64,000 bases of DNA from Pareuzebyella sediminis (GTDB lineage: Bacteria; Bacteroidota; Bacteroidia; Flavobacteriales; Flavobacteriaceae), in assembly GCF_008367235.1 (NCBI RefSeq), contig NZ_VTZS01000004.1, forward strand, positions 434,001-498,000, given 5' to 3'. Of the stretch, positions 53,949 to 63,313 are shown one piece after another. The notes under the pieces were generated by a model. The model searched no databases and was not told where the DNA came from. It saw only the letters and a list, made by a program, of their open reading frames with translations. Position 1 is the stretch's first letter, and every line of letters begins with the position of its first letter. The translations under genes and the position numbers were made by a program.

Positions 53949-55295
53949 ATGCCTATGAGGGAGTCATGGCTAACAGTGGATTTAAGAAATGTACCAAAAT
54001 TACTTTTTTTAATAATTCTTCTTTTTTATTCACTATTTGATTTTTTGGTATATGAGAGTTCCGGGGCTAAGTTTGAATATTTATTTGGTGCATTCTGCTT
54101 GGTTTTACTTACACTAAGATTATTTTGTCAATATAGGAAAAACGTTAATATTGTAATACCTCATTATATTCTCTTCTTAGCAGCCTTTATTATTTATACT
54201 TCCTTAACAGGTATTTTCGTTTCAGACTTATTTATTGAAAAAGGCGCCTTCAAATATTTTTACTCTAATTCTTTCATAATGATGATGACTAGTTTTCTTT
54301 TTATTGAGAATACTTATTTTCCGAGGAAATGGATAGACGGGGCAATAAATATTTTAGGTTTAGTCCTTATTGTTTCTGCTATTGTTTCAGTAATTCAAGT
54401 TTTTGAACCGCTTTTCTTAATGAAGGATCGTAGTGTTATAGAAGGATTATCATATGATAGGCTTTTAGAATATTACGATAAGAACCCAGAAGAGAAATCG
54501 GGTAGTGTATCAAGATTGTTTCAAGGATATCGTTTTTCAATTTATTCTCATGTAAGCGCGATTTCTGTGGGTATTGATGGCTTGGCTATATATAGTTTGC
54601 TATTTGCGTTAAAGTCAAAAAAAACTATGAAAACTTCTTTATGGGTCTTTGCTGCAGCGTTGGTTAGTTTTTTATCAAGTTCCAGATGGATAATGCTTAA
54701 TTTCTTGTTAATTTCTAGTCAAAAAATTTGGACAAAAAATAACAGAATATTGAATTTTACAAAGTATTTCTTGTTTGGAATACTTCTTCTTATAATTTTA
54801 GTTTTTTTACTTGAATTTTTCGGGATTAATTTTCGCCAATTTGTAGAAGAAAGATTAGCGGACGATAGTGCTTCTACTCGATTATTGGCGTTAGAAGTAT
54901 TTTCCAAGGTATTTCCAGAGCATCCCTTTTTAGGTACGGGAGGTGTAAGTACCGAGGAAGTACAACAACTATTAGCGGGCAGAAGTTCCCAAATTCATGT
55001 GGGCTATTTAAAACTTTTTTATTATCACGGTTTGATAGGTGGGATTCTATATCTAACTTTTCTATTCTCATTTTTAAAACGAATGTGGAAAATGTCAAAA
55101 ATTTCAAATTACTGGGGCGGTTTTTTTGCGATATTGGCCTTTGCCGTTGCGAATCTTACTTTGGTTGAGTTTAGTCTATTTTATCACGGATTGCTTTTGG
55201 CACTTGTTTTTACAAATCATTTTTATCATGAGCGAACCAAAAATATTTTCTCAGTTCCCCATAGGGAAAGTAGTATTAGGCATACAATAACTTAG
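53949..55295 (+). CDS. O-antigen ligase/polymerase-like (Wzy) membrane protein
   Basis: A 448-residue polytopic membrane protein of the Wzy/WaaL type with about ten hydrophobic helices and a large periplasmic loop. The loop has the family-typical run near SASTRLLALEVFSKVFPEHP followed by FLGTGGVSTEEV, and the C-terminal YYHGLIGGILYLTFLFSFL. Position between Wzc and a flippase fits the polymerase of a Wzy-dependent pathway. Sequence of this class is poorly conserved, so ligase versus polymerase is inferred from context. Confidence 0.8.
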   Translation: MPMRESWLTVDLRNVPKLLFLIILLFYSLFDFLVYESSGAKFEYLFGAFCLVLLTLRLFCQYRKNVNIVIPHYILFLAAFIIYTSLTGIFVSDLFIEKGAFKYFYSNSFIMMMTSFLFIENTYFPRKWIDGAINILGLVLIVSAIVSVIQVFEPLFLMKDRSVIEGLSYDRLLEYYDKNPEEKSGSVSRLFQGYRFSIYSHVSAISVGIDGLAIYSLLFALKSKKTMKTSLWVFAAALVSFLSSSRWIMLNFLLISSQKIWTKNNRILNFTKYFLFGILLLIILVFLLEFFGINFRQFVEERLADDSASTRLLALEVFSKVFPEHPFLGTGGVSTEEVQQLLAGRSSQIHVGYLKLFYYHGLIGGILYLTFLFSFLKRMWKMSKISNYWGGFFAILAFAVANLTLVEFSLFYHGLLLALVFTNHFYHERTKNIFSVPHRESSIRHTIT

Positions 55296-55325
55296 GCTGA
55301 TATTTAATCACTTAGAAGGACTTGA

Positions 55326-56702
55326 ATGTCAATGATTGGAAAAATAAATATTTTTAAAGCCATCCAAAATATTCTCAATAGGGGGCAAGAGCGCTCCATA
55401 AGGGCGAAAAAACATATCATTGCTTCCTTTTTAATTAAGGGAATAAGTATCTTGACTGGTTTCATTATGGTACCTCTTACTATTGGCTATGTCAACAAAG
55501 AACAGTATGGCATATGGCTTACCTTATCGTCCGTTGTTGGGTGGTTCAGTTTTTTCGATATAGGTTTAGGTCATGGGCTGCGCAATAAGTTATCGGTTGC
55601 CCTTGCCAAAGGGGAAATGAAGAAAGCAAAGTCTTATGTAAGTTCTACTTACGCCATTCTTGGAATAATTGTTACGGTAATATTGGTTCTCTTTTTTTTA
55701 ATACAACCTTTGTTGGATTGGCAAGCTATTCTAAATACCGAAGCGATAAATGCTAATGAGCTTCGGTTAGTGGCCATAGCTACCTTCACTTTTTTTTGTA
55801 TCAATTTTATACTAAAATTGATTTATTCCATTTTTCTGGCCGATCAAAGGCCAGCAAACCAAGGCTTTTTTAATTTGTTAAGTAACCTGAGCGCGCTCTT
55901 AATAATTTTCATCTTGACAAAAACGACGCAAGGCTCTTTATATTATCTCGCTTTAACTTTAGGACTTTCCCCGATGGTCATCTTGGTTTTCGTTAGTATT
56001 TATATGTTTGGCGGCAGATATAAGGTTATTTCACCCTCTTTTAATTTTATAAATAAAAATCAGTTTAAGGAACTATGGAGTTTGGGATTCCGATTTTTTT
56101 TGATTCAGATATCTTCTATTGTCATATTTTCTACCGACAACATGATTATTGCCCAATTATTAGGCCCCGCAGAGGTACCGGCTTATGCCGTGGCTTACAA
56201 ATATTTTGGGCTGATTACAGCGGTGTTCGCTATTGTTTCGACACCTTTCTGGTCCGCCTACACCGAAGCTTATGTCAAAAAAGATATCGGTTGGATTAAT
56301 TCGACGAACCAAAAACTTATTAAGGTTTGGGGACTTTTGGTAGTTGTAAGTTTAGCAATGTTAGCCATTTCACCCTATTTTTATAGATTCTGGGTGCCCG
56401 AAATCGAGGTGCCTTTTAGGTTGTCGACGATGATGTGCGTTTATGTCAATATTTTAGGATGGGGTAATATCTTCGTGGTCTTCATCAATGGGGTTGGGAA
56501 GGTGCAATTACAGCTTGTTATTGGAATCGTCAGTACTCTAATCAATATTCCCCTATCCTACTTATTTGCGCAAACCTTGGGTTTTGGGGTAACGGGGGTA
56601 ATTATGGCTACCATCATTTGTGTAGCTTATGGGCCGATTGTTGCTCCATTACAGTTTAAAAAAATTACGAAGGGAACTGCTACAGGAATTTGGAATCGAT
56701 AA
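55326..56702 (+). CDS. Wzx-like lipid-linked oligosaccharide flippase
   Basis: A 458-residue MOP-superfamily membrane protein with about twelve to fourteen hydrophobic segments. Family signs are KKHIIASFLIKGISILTGFI near the start, VNKEQYGIWLTLSSVVGWFS, IVIFSTDNMIIAQLLGPAEV (the conserved TD-x2-I-I) and NIPLSYLFAQTLGFGVTGVI. Would move undecaprenyl-linked repeat units across the inner membrane before Wzy polymerisation. Follows the Wzy-like gene by 30 nt. Confidence 0.9.
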   Translation: MSMIGKINIFKAIQNILNRGQERSIRAKKHIIASFLIKGISILTGFIMVPLTIGYVNKEQYGIWLTLSSVVGWFSFFDIGLGHGLRNKLSVALAKGEMKKAKSYVSSTYAILGIIVTVILVLFFLIQPLLDWQAILNTEAINANELRLVAIATFTFFCINFILKLIYSIFLADQRPANQGFFNLLSNLSALLIIFILTKTTQGSLYYLALTLGLSPMVILVFVSIYMFGGRYKVISPSFNFINKNQFKELWSLGFRFFLIQISSIVIFSTDNMIIAQLLGPAEVPAYAVAYKYFGLITAVFAIVSTPFWSAYTEAYVKKDIGWINSTNQKLIKVWGLLVVVSLAMLAISPYFYRFWVPEIEVPFRLSTMMCVYVNILGWGNIFVVFINGVGKVQLQLVIGIVSTLINIPLSYLFAQTLGFGVTGVIMATIICVAYGPIVAPLQFKKITKGTATGIWNR

Positions 56703-56739
56703 TAGAGAAATAAATTATAACTTTTAAATTACAATTTTT

Positions 56740-57993
56740 ATGCGCGTACTCTGGTTTTCTAGTAGACCTCCAAATGGAGTCAGGAGTTCAGATAAATTAG
56801 TCGGAGAGGGTTGGATAGAGTCCTTGGAACGAGAATTAATGGCCAACTCTGAAATAGAGCTAGGAATTGTTTTCAATGAATTGGCCAAATCCCCAGAAAA
56901 AATAAAATCCAAATGTTCTCGTACCACTTATTTTATGGTGCCAAGGCATCCGTATAGCAAATTCAATCGTTGGTTCAATCGATTTATGGGAAGGCCACCC
57001 TCCATTAAGCGATTACCGGATTACCTAGATACTGCTAACGATTACAAACCTGATTTGATTTTGTTTTTCGGTACTGAATTTGAGTTTCCCTTAATAATAC
57101 CTCAGCTAAAAATCCCTACAATAATTTGGTTTCAAGGTAACCTAACCGTTTACGAAAGAATGTATGAGAGCGGAATCAGATTAAAAAGAACGATTTTTCA
57201 CGAAAAACTGAAGGATATATTAATGGGTAACACGATTTTTCATAATTATTTGCGTTTTCAACACTTGGTAAAACAAGAGAAGCAGATTTTCTCCTTGGCG
57301 GAAAATTTTATAGGCCGTACAGATTGGGATCGCCGATTAGTTAAAATAATGGCACCCCAAGCAAGATATTTTCACTGTGACGAGGCGATGCGAAAACCTT
57401 TTTGGAAAGATAAATGGGCATATCAACCAAACCGTAATAAATTCATAATTACTACGACAATTCGAGGAAATCTTTACAAGGGCTTGGAAACTGTTTTGGA
57501 AGCTAGTGATTTGCTATCGAAAGTGATGGAGAAAGCTATTGAATGGCGTGTAATGGGTATTTCGGAAGGTACGGCATATGTGGCTGCGGCCCAAAAAAAA
57601 ATGGGTATTCACTCATCAAAATCTAATGTAAATTTGTTAGGTAACAAGTCTTCGGAGGAACTGGCGCAAGAACTTTTGAATGCTGATTTGTACGTACACC
57701 CCTCCCATATCGAAAATAGTCCGAACGGCGTACAAGAAGCAATGTTGTTGGGCATGCCCGTTATCGCCACTAATGTAGGGGGTACTCCTAGCCTCCTAAT
57801 CGATGGCAAGGAGGGCCTATTGGTTCAAAACAAGGATCCCTACGCGCTCGCCGGTGCTATATTGGAATTGTATGAGTCCCCTGATAAAGCTAAGGAAATG
57901 GGCGCGAATGCGCGTAAGCGTGCAATTGTGAGGAATGATAGCAAGAAAATATGTGCTGAATTATTGGATATTTTTAATGAATTGGTAAAATAA
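56740..57993 (+). CDS. GT4-family glycosyltransferase
   Basis: A 417-residue cytoplasmic retaining GT-B enzyme. N-terminal domain with MRVLWFSSRPPNGV and a C-terminal nucleotide-sugar domain with DLYVHPSHIENSPNGVQEAM (the E-x7-E region), GMPVIATNVGGTPSLLIDGK and GLLVQNKDPYALAGAI. Donor and acceptor are not predictable; GDP-fucose is available from the gmd-fcl genes. Last gene of the contiguous plus-strand export operon; the next gene is on the other strand. Confidence 0.9.
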   Translation: MRVLWFSSRPPNGVRSSDKLVGEGWIESLERELMANSEIELGIVFNELAKSPEKIKSKCSRTTYFMVPRHPYSKFNRWFNRFMGRPPSIKRLPDYLDTANDYKPDLILFFGTEFEFPLIIPQLKIPTIIWFQGNLTVYERMYESGIRLKRTIFHEKLKDILMGNTIFHNYLRFQHLVKQEKQIFSLAENFIGRTDWDRRLVKIMAPQARYFHCDEAMRKPFWKDKWAYQPNRNKFIITTTIRGNLYKGLETVLEASDLLSKVMEKAIEWRVMGISEGTAYVAAAQKKMGIHSSKSNVNLLGNKSSEELAQELLNADLYVHPSHIENSPNGVQEAMLLGMPVIATNVGGTPSLLIDGKEGLLVQNKDPYALAGAILELYESPDKAKEMGANARKRAIVRNDSKKICAELLDIFNELVK

Positions 57994-58060
57994 TTAAGGG
58001 TTCTACACATACTGTATTTTAGCCTCAATTCGGTATAGATGTAATTATTTATTAATCAAT

Positions 58061-58780
58061 TTATTTTTTTAGTTGGAGTTGTTTGTCAAAAATCAATTGT
58101 AACAAATAAATAAGGAAAATATAATAAACCATTAACTCCTGAAATTCATTAATATTTACGCCCAACCCACCATCTTCAAAAATATCATAAGCCACGATTA
58201 ACCTGGGAATTAAGTCAGCAGCAATGGTAAGCACGGCGATTATTATTATTCTTGGCTTTGGGATCAAATATAGAATATAGGGATTCTCTACCTTGGATTC
58301 CATAAAGGGAGCAACTACAAAAATTAAGGCCATGATTAGAATTACTACCCGTTTGAATAATTTAGCATTGTTTCCTACATTATGAATATTATGGGGTATG
58401 TATTGTTTTAAAATGACTTCTTTTTCTCCTCCTATCAATTGGGCAAAATGAGCCCCGTAATCCATTTCTTCCAGTAAGATAAATACTGAGAAAACCACAA
58501 CAAAAGCAAACCCCAATTTTAGAATGCGATTTTTTTTATTAATAAAGCCGTATATGGAGAAAATCAAAATAATCAAAATTATAACTAATTGAAGATTTTC
58601 AAGAATTCCCCATTCCCAATTTTCGGAGGGGCAAACCAACTGAACCAGCTGAGGAATTCCTGAAAAATACAGGGTCATTAAAATAGTTAACACCAGTAAA
58701 GGAAGTATCCAATAATATAAATGCTCTTTAAAGGTGATTTTTTTTATATCCTGAAGAAGTATGTTTATGTAAGATTTCAT
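58061..58780 (-). CDS. Small polytopic membrane protein, unknown function
   Basis: A 239-residue protein with six to seven hydrophobic segments (YYWILPLLVLTILMTLYF, LENLQLVIILIILIFSIYGF, LKLGFAFVVVFSVFILLEEM, FKRVVILIMALIFVVAPF, IIIIAVLTIAADLIPRLIV, LMVYYIFLIYLLQLIF). Between TM3 and TM4 an E-E-M-D-Y-G stretch and IPHNIHNVGNNAK match, in position, the GEEISW and NVQGEFNLH elements of the frameshifted gene just downstream (58922-59634), so the two are paralogues. Both lie against the polysaccharide genes; a role in the locus is unknown. Confidence 0.7.
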   Translation of the reverse strand: MKSYINILLQDIKKITFKEHLYYWILPLLVLTILMTLYFSGIPQLVQLVCPSENWEWGILENLQLVIILIILIFSIYGFINKKNRILKLGFAFVVVFSVFILLEEMDYGAHFAQLIGGEKEVILKQYIPHNIHNVGNNAKLFKRVVILIMALIFVVAPFMESKVENPYILYLIPKPRIIIIAVLTIAADLIPRLIVAYDIFEDGGLGVNINEFQELMVYYIFLIYLLQLIFDKQLQLKK

Positions 58781-58921
58781 TCGGTTGGTTGTTTTTGGAC
58801 ATGGTTAAAATATAACGTAATGTTTACTCAACCTTAACAAATCGATAAAGGACCTTTAAATTAAGACAATTGACCATATTTCAAATTATTTTAAAATATA
58901 GTCTACTAGAAATGAAACACC

Positions 58922-59634
58922 TTATTGAATCGATTTTTCTCCTCTTCTTTTTATGAAATTAAACCATGGGAGAGCCATTATTAATAATATAAGAGAAAAT
59001 AGCATTTCTTTGATTTCAGACGTTATTTTAATTTCGTTTTCGACAATTTCACCATAGTTTTGACGAATAAATTTGGAAAAAGCAAATTCAAAATAAATAC
59101 TCGGAATGGGAAGTCTAACTTTATTATGGATAATGGTTTTAAATCCTAAGTTAAACTTATACATAACAGGGAAAATCAGCAGGTACGTAATAAAGGTTAT
59201 GTAAAATAACCTCCGCATCGTTATTAATTTTCTAATACCTTCTTTTTTAACTCCTTCCATGGTTTTCCCATGAAAAAATTTCATTTTGTGTAAGTTAAAT
59301 TCTCCTTGTACGTTAAGCTCTTCAATAGCTATGGGAGTTTCAAAATTCAATATTCTTTGCTCCCAGCTTATTTCCTCACCAAATACGAAAAAAACAATAA
59401 GCCTAAACACCAGAAATAAAATGGCTTAGGATTGGATACTGTATTACTATTAGTATAAAATCTAGGGGAATATGCTAATAATCCGAATAATACTGAGGTT
59501 AGCAAAAAAAATAAGGCGCATAAATATTTGTAAAGCCCATCTTCTTTTGTCAATTGAATACATAGGTCGTCGGAGAAGAAGCAAGGGAAGTAAAGAAGGG
59601 GAATGCAATCAAATAGAAATAGAAACTTTTTCAC
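58922..59634 (-). pseudogene. Frameshifted membrane protein of the same family
   Basis: Reads in one frame from ATG 59634 (LFLFDCIPLLYFPCFF, TKEDGLYKYLCALFFLLTSV) until after WCLGLLFF, where it stops within seven codons. The continuation FVFGEEISWEQRILNFETPI, ELNVQGEFNLHKM and the C-terminal helices lie in the next frame to 58922. The switch falls in a run of seven T (A7 on the plus strand at about 59389-59395). One extra T would restore an uninterrupted protein of about 237 residues, the length of its neighbour. This is a recent frameshift, a phase-variable tract or a sequencing error. Confidence 0.75.
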
Positions 59635-59835
59635 AACTAAAACTATGTATGGCCACCGTTATTTCTTATTTTGCAAGCTGGAATTTTACATTGAAGGGGT
59701 TTTGTTAAAACCTTTTACCGCTTATTTCATGTCAAGATAGGCTCATTGACAATATTTTCAAAAAAAAATCGATTACATACTATGTTTACCGTCTCAATAA
59801 GAGAATCTTCGATTTGATAACAATAATAGTTTACA

Positions 59836-61059
59836 ATGAGTTTTAGCCAAAATAACTATCGTCCTAACCCAGATCATGTTGTTTTTTTGGGAGAGTCTGG
59901 CTTTCCGGTCGGATTAGCAACTATTCAGCGTATAACATTAATAGGTAAAGCATTAATATCTGTTGGAGTAAAGACAACTGTAATTTGCAGAAAAGGGGTC
60001 TGGGATGAAAAGAGTAGAAATTTTGAAGAGAAAGGAAGTTTTGAGGGTATCAATTATATCTACACCTCGAAAAAAACCTTTCGCCCCAAGGAATTTATTA
60101 ATAGGAATATTCAAAAAATCAAAGGAATTTATGGGGAATTCATGTATTTAAGGTATTTGAAAAAGCATGATGAAATTAGCATGGCAATAGTGTCAGAGAT
60201 GAGTATTATTCATGTAATTCGTTATTATATATTTTCGATTGCATTGAAATTTCCTATAGTAATAAATTTTACGGAAATGTCTTCTTCAATGCAACATAGA
60301 TTAACTTTTTTTAATAGAATCAATGATCATTTTCATGATAGGTGGGTGATTAAATTATATGATGGTGCTTTTGCTATAAGTGCTAATCTCCTAAATTATT
60401 ATAAAAAGATTTCACCATCGAAACCTTTAATTAAACTGCCAATATTATGCGATTTTAATAAATTCGACCAACCTAAATCTGAAAAAGAAGTTTCTTATTT
60501 TCTTTATTGTGGAAGCATGGGATATAAAGAGATAATTAATTTTATACTAAGTGCATTTCAAACTTTAACAGATTTCAATGATGTAGAACTATTTATGATA
60601 GTGAGTGGAGGAACAAAAAGGGAAGTAATACTCTTGGAAGAGAAGATTAATGATATGTTTGATAATAAACCAATTAGACTCTTTTCCAATATTCCCTATG
60701 AACAACTAGTTAGTTTATATATCAATGCCAAGGCATTGCTAATTCCACTTCGCCCAACAATTCAAGATGCTTCGCGGTTTCCTCATAAGATAGGAGAATA
60801 TTTGGCATCCGGAAATCCAGTAATTACTACGGCTATAGGCGAAATAAACACATATTTTGAGGATGGAAAGACCGCACTCATTGCCGAAAATTATGAGGTG
60901 GACCTTTTCGCCGAAAAAATGCGATTTGTTTTGGAAAATCCTCAAAAAGCGAAGCAAATAGGTCAAAAAGGAAAAGAGTTGGGTCTAAGGGAATTTCATT
61001 ACCAAACACATGGGGTCAGAATTCAAAATTTTTTAAAGGAATTGCAAAAACAATCTTAG
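59836..61059 (+). CDS. GT4-like glycosyltransferase
   Basis: A 407-residue GT-B-type enzyme. N-terminal NHVVFLGESGFPVGLATIQR-like opening, and in the C-terminal domain FLYCGSMGYKEIINFILSAF, VSLYINAKALLIPLRPTIQD, FPHKIGEYLASGNPVITTAI and ENYEVDLFAEKMRFVL. The KIGEYLASGNPVI stretch is the usual sugar-nucleotide-binding region. AT-rich like its neighbours. Specificity unknown. Confidence 0.85.
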   Translation: MSFSQNNYRPNPDHVVFLGESGFPVGLATIQRITLIGKALISVGVKTTVICRKGVWDEKSRNFEEKGSFEGINYIYTSKKTFRPKEFINRNIQKIKGIYGEFMYLRYLKKHDEISMAIVSEMSIIHVIRYYIFSIALKFPIVINFTEMSSSMQHRLTFFNRINDHFHDRWVIKLYDGAFAISANLLNYYKKISPSKPLIKLPILCDFNKFDQPKSEKEVSYFLYCGSMGYKEIINFILSAFQTLTDFNDVELFMIVSGGTKREVILLEEKINDMFDNKPIRLFSNIPYEQLVSLYINAKALLIPLRPTIQDASRFPHKIGEYLASGNPVITTAIGEINTYFEDGKTALIAENYEVDLFAEKMRFVLENPQKAKQIGQKGKELGLREFHYQTHGVRIQNFLKELQKQS

Positions 61060-61137
61060 GCTTTCTTCGCAGCTTTATTAATGAATAATGTTTCTTCCAT
61101 GTATGTCAAAAAGGTCTGTAATTTATAGAAATCGAAT

Positions 61138-62274
61138 ATGAAAATATTTTTAGTTGGAGATTTTCCAGCAGATGATAAAACATACGGAGGCGTTGAGGGG
61201 GTATTGGTTAATTTGGCCCATGGGTTGATTGAACGACCGGAAATTGAAGTGGTGCTTGTTTCCATTGCTAAGGATTCTCAATTCAACATTTTTAAAGGCA
61301 AGTCTAAAACCTATAAAATCGATTTTAGGTCATCTTTTATAAAGGCTAAAAATAAGTTTAATGAAATCGTAGATACAGAGCGCCCCGACATAATACATAT
61401 ACAAGGCGTAGTTCCTGGAGTTTTACTTTTTAGAAAAGGATATCGTAATATTTTTGTGGTCACACAGCATGCTATCTTAAGCGAAGAAAGGCTATGGCAA
61501 GTCTCTTTAAAAAGAAAATTGTTGTTTAATCTGAAACAATTAATAGAGAACTATTATTTGAAAAGAATTAAAAATATAATATTCATATCGGAATATAATA
61601 GAAAAATATATCTGGAAAAGGCCAGTAAAAATAGGGTCCTTAATTCTGCTTTGATACCAAATCCTGTCAATGAGTTATTTTTTCAGACGCATTTTGATAT
61701 AGAGCTCAGTAAAAGTAATGAACTTTATTTTGTAGGTGAAGTTAAAAAACGTAAGGGGCTTCACGTACTGCTGAAAGCCATTTACATACTCAAGCAAAAT
61801 AATATATCATGTAGGCTACACGTCATAGGAGGGTTTAAGGAAAAACCATATGAGGCCAAGGTTAAAAAAATGATCGCTTCCCTTGATATTTCTGAAAACA
61901 TTGTTTTTTGTGGTTGGAAGAATCAAAAAGAGATTGTTGAATATTCATATAATATCCCTGTTTTTGTTTTGCCATCTTTTCAGGAGACCTTGCCTTTAAG
62001 TATTGCGGAGGCGATGAGCCAAGGCAAAATTGTGATAGCTACCAATATTTGTGGTATACCGGAAATGATAGAAGATGGAGTGTCGGGTTATCTCTTTTCT
62101 AAGGGTAATGCCCCAGAACTAGCCCATGTGTTAGAAAAAGCTTTTGAAGATGATGATCGGCAAAAGAGAATAGCAAAAAATGCCTTGTCTATGAGCAAAA
62201 AATACCATCCAAAAAATGTGCTAGATAAGACCCTTGATTTTTATAATAATGTAATGACTAAAAATTCAGATTAA
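61138..62274 (+). CDS. GT4-family glycosyltransferase
   Basis: A 378-residue retaining glycosyltransferase. MKIFLVGDFPADDKTYGGVE (G-G-V/G loop), DIIHIQGVVPGVLLFRKGY, IIFISEYNRKIYL, LYFVGEVKKRKGLHVLLKA, VFVLPSFQETLPLSIAEAMS (E-x7-E-like) and VIATNICGIPEMIEDGVSGY. It ends about 250 nt before a GT4 remnant on the same strand. Confidence 0.92.
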   Translation: MKIFLVGDFPADDKTYGGVEGVLVNLAHGLIERPEIEVVLVSIAKDSQFNIFKGKSKTYKIDFRSSFIKAKNKFNEIVDTERPDIIHIQGVVPGVLLFRKGYRNIFVVTQHAILSEERLWQVSLKRKLLFNLKQLIENYYLKRIKNIIFISEYNRKIYLEKASKNRVLNSALIPNPVNELFFQTHFDIELSKSNELYFVGEVKKRKGLHVLLKAIYILKQNNISCRLHVIGGFKEKPYEAKVKKMIASLDISENIVFCGWKNQKEIVEYSYNIPVFVLPSFQETLPLSIAEAMSQGKIVIATNICGIPEMIEDGVSGYLFSKGNAPELAHVLEKAFEDDDRQKRIAKNALSMSKKYHPKNVLDKTLDFYNNVMTKNSD

Positions 62275-62528
62275 TAAGGAATTAATGGCCAGATTGTCCC
62301 CCTAATAATGGATAAATGAGATTTAAGTTAAAACTAAATTTGCAAATTAAGGACAAATCCATTTGGATTTTATGAGACGTTAAAATAGGCTTAAAAATTT
62401 TGAAAAGAATTCCAAAACGGAATCCAAAAGTATTTTATAGCTTTTATAAATTATGCAAAGGATGGTAACCAGATTTAATTCATAGTTTGGGCACCATGTC
62501 GGCAATACTTATCATACCTTCTTCGTAA

Positions 62529-62936
62529 TTGCTTAGCATAAGGTTGATTAATGGATACGTCGTCGATGCTCCTAAAAATATGTCCTTTTTTGATAAAAGA
62601 TTGTTCAGGGCAAGTTTGTCTTTCCTTTTCTCAGCGGTTATAGTCGGAATTTCCGAAGCCATCTTAGGGGCCCATAAAGTGCCGAGATCAAAAGGTGTCT
62701 GTATTTGCAATGGTTTCGACGAAAAAAGAGTTTCGAACTTGAAGAACAAAAGTTTATTTAGAAACAATTCAATATCAAGACCGAAAAAGTGGGGAGTATT
62801 ATATAAGGCTCTTGAAATCGGAAGTAAAGGAAAGAATAGAGTGCAAGATTTTTTCAGTCTCAATAAAATGACCAAGGCTTACCTTGAATTGTATCGAAAA
62901 ACATTACAAATTATGGCACAGGGTAACTATTTCTAA
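62529..62936 (+). pseudogene. Decayed GT4 glycosyltransferase fragment
   Basis: An open stretch of 135 codons, starting right after a stop, joins two parts of a GT4 enzyme: RASLSFLFSAVIVGISEAIL then GAHKVPRSKGVCICNGFDEKRV (end of the N-domain, with the NSeAgL- and K-x-x-x-IyNGFD-like elements) and KGKNRVQDFFSLNKMTKAYL with ELYRKTL (the extreme C-terminus). The nucleotide-binding region of roughly 130 residues between them is missing, as is the N-terminal half. Probably a deletion relic from past reshuffling of the locus. Confidence 0.6.
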
Positions 62937-63313
62937 AAATATCCACAATTTAATCGGCTATTTCGAAACCTTAGTAATTTTCTATAAGCCGATACGTTTT
63001 TTAACGCTATACTATTCATTCAAACATTCGTTAGTTCGGTTTTCTTCTCCAATAATGTTTTGCGTATCCTCTTAAGCGCAGTTCAGCTAATTTCAATTAA
63101 TATCATTTTAGATAAATGCGCCTATTGTGTTAAAAAAGCGCATTTCGTCGATCTTTATAATCCTTTTGTCGATTCTCTACGTAAATGGGGCAGAACATAA
63201 AGTAAGAAGTTTTACAAAATAAATTTCTAATCAAATTATTTACACGTGTTAGCTAAATGACTGCTAGAATTGCTCATTTGGCTTTTTGTTAATTTTTAAT
63301 CCCCCAAATTATT
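62937..63313. other. Intergenic region of about 380 bp before the PKD lipoprotein gene
   Basis: No gene seen. It contains an inverted repeat AAATGCGC (63114-63121) / GCGCATTT (63138-63145) with a 16-nt loop, an ACACGTGT palindrome, and a terminator-like hairpin (63251-63290). Confidence 0.5.
63251..63290 (+). terminator. Terminator-like hairpin upstream of the PKD lipoprotein gene
   Basis: AGCTAAATGA (63251-63260) pairs with TCATTTGGCT (63274-63283; one G-U) over a 13-nt loop and is followed by a T-rich tract. It may end polysaccharide-locus transcription or act as an attenuator in the leader of the gene that starts at 63314. Confidence 0.5.

Noticed and set aside
58061-58780. Calling the small membrane protein a sugar transporter or acyltransferase
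   Set aside because: No motif of either; only the paralogous E-E-[MI] region is shared with its frameshifted neighbour.
62480-62875. Open frame of 131 codons antisense to the GT4 remnant
   Set aside because: The plus strand shows GT4 landmarks while the minus translation has none.
63114-63145. AAATGCGC / GCGCATTT inverted repeat considered as a regulatory RNA or terminator
   Set aside because: The 16-nt loop is AT-rich and no T-tract follows; function cannot be supported.
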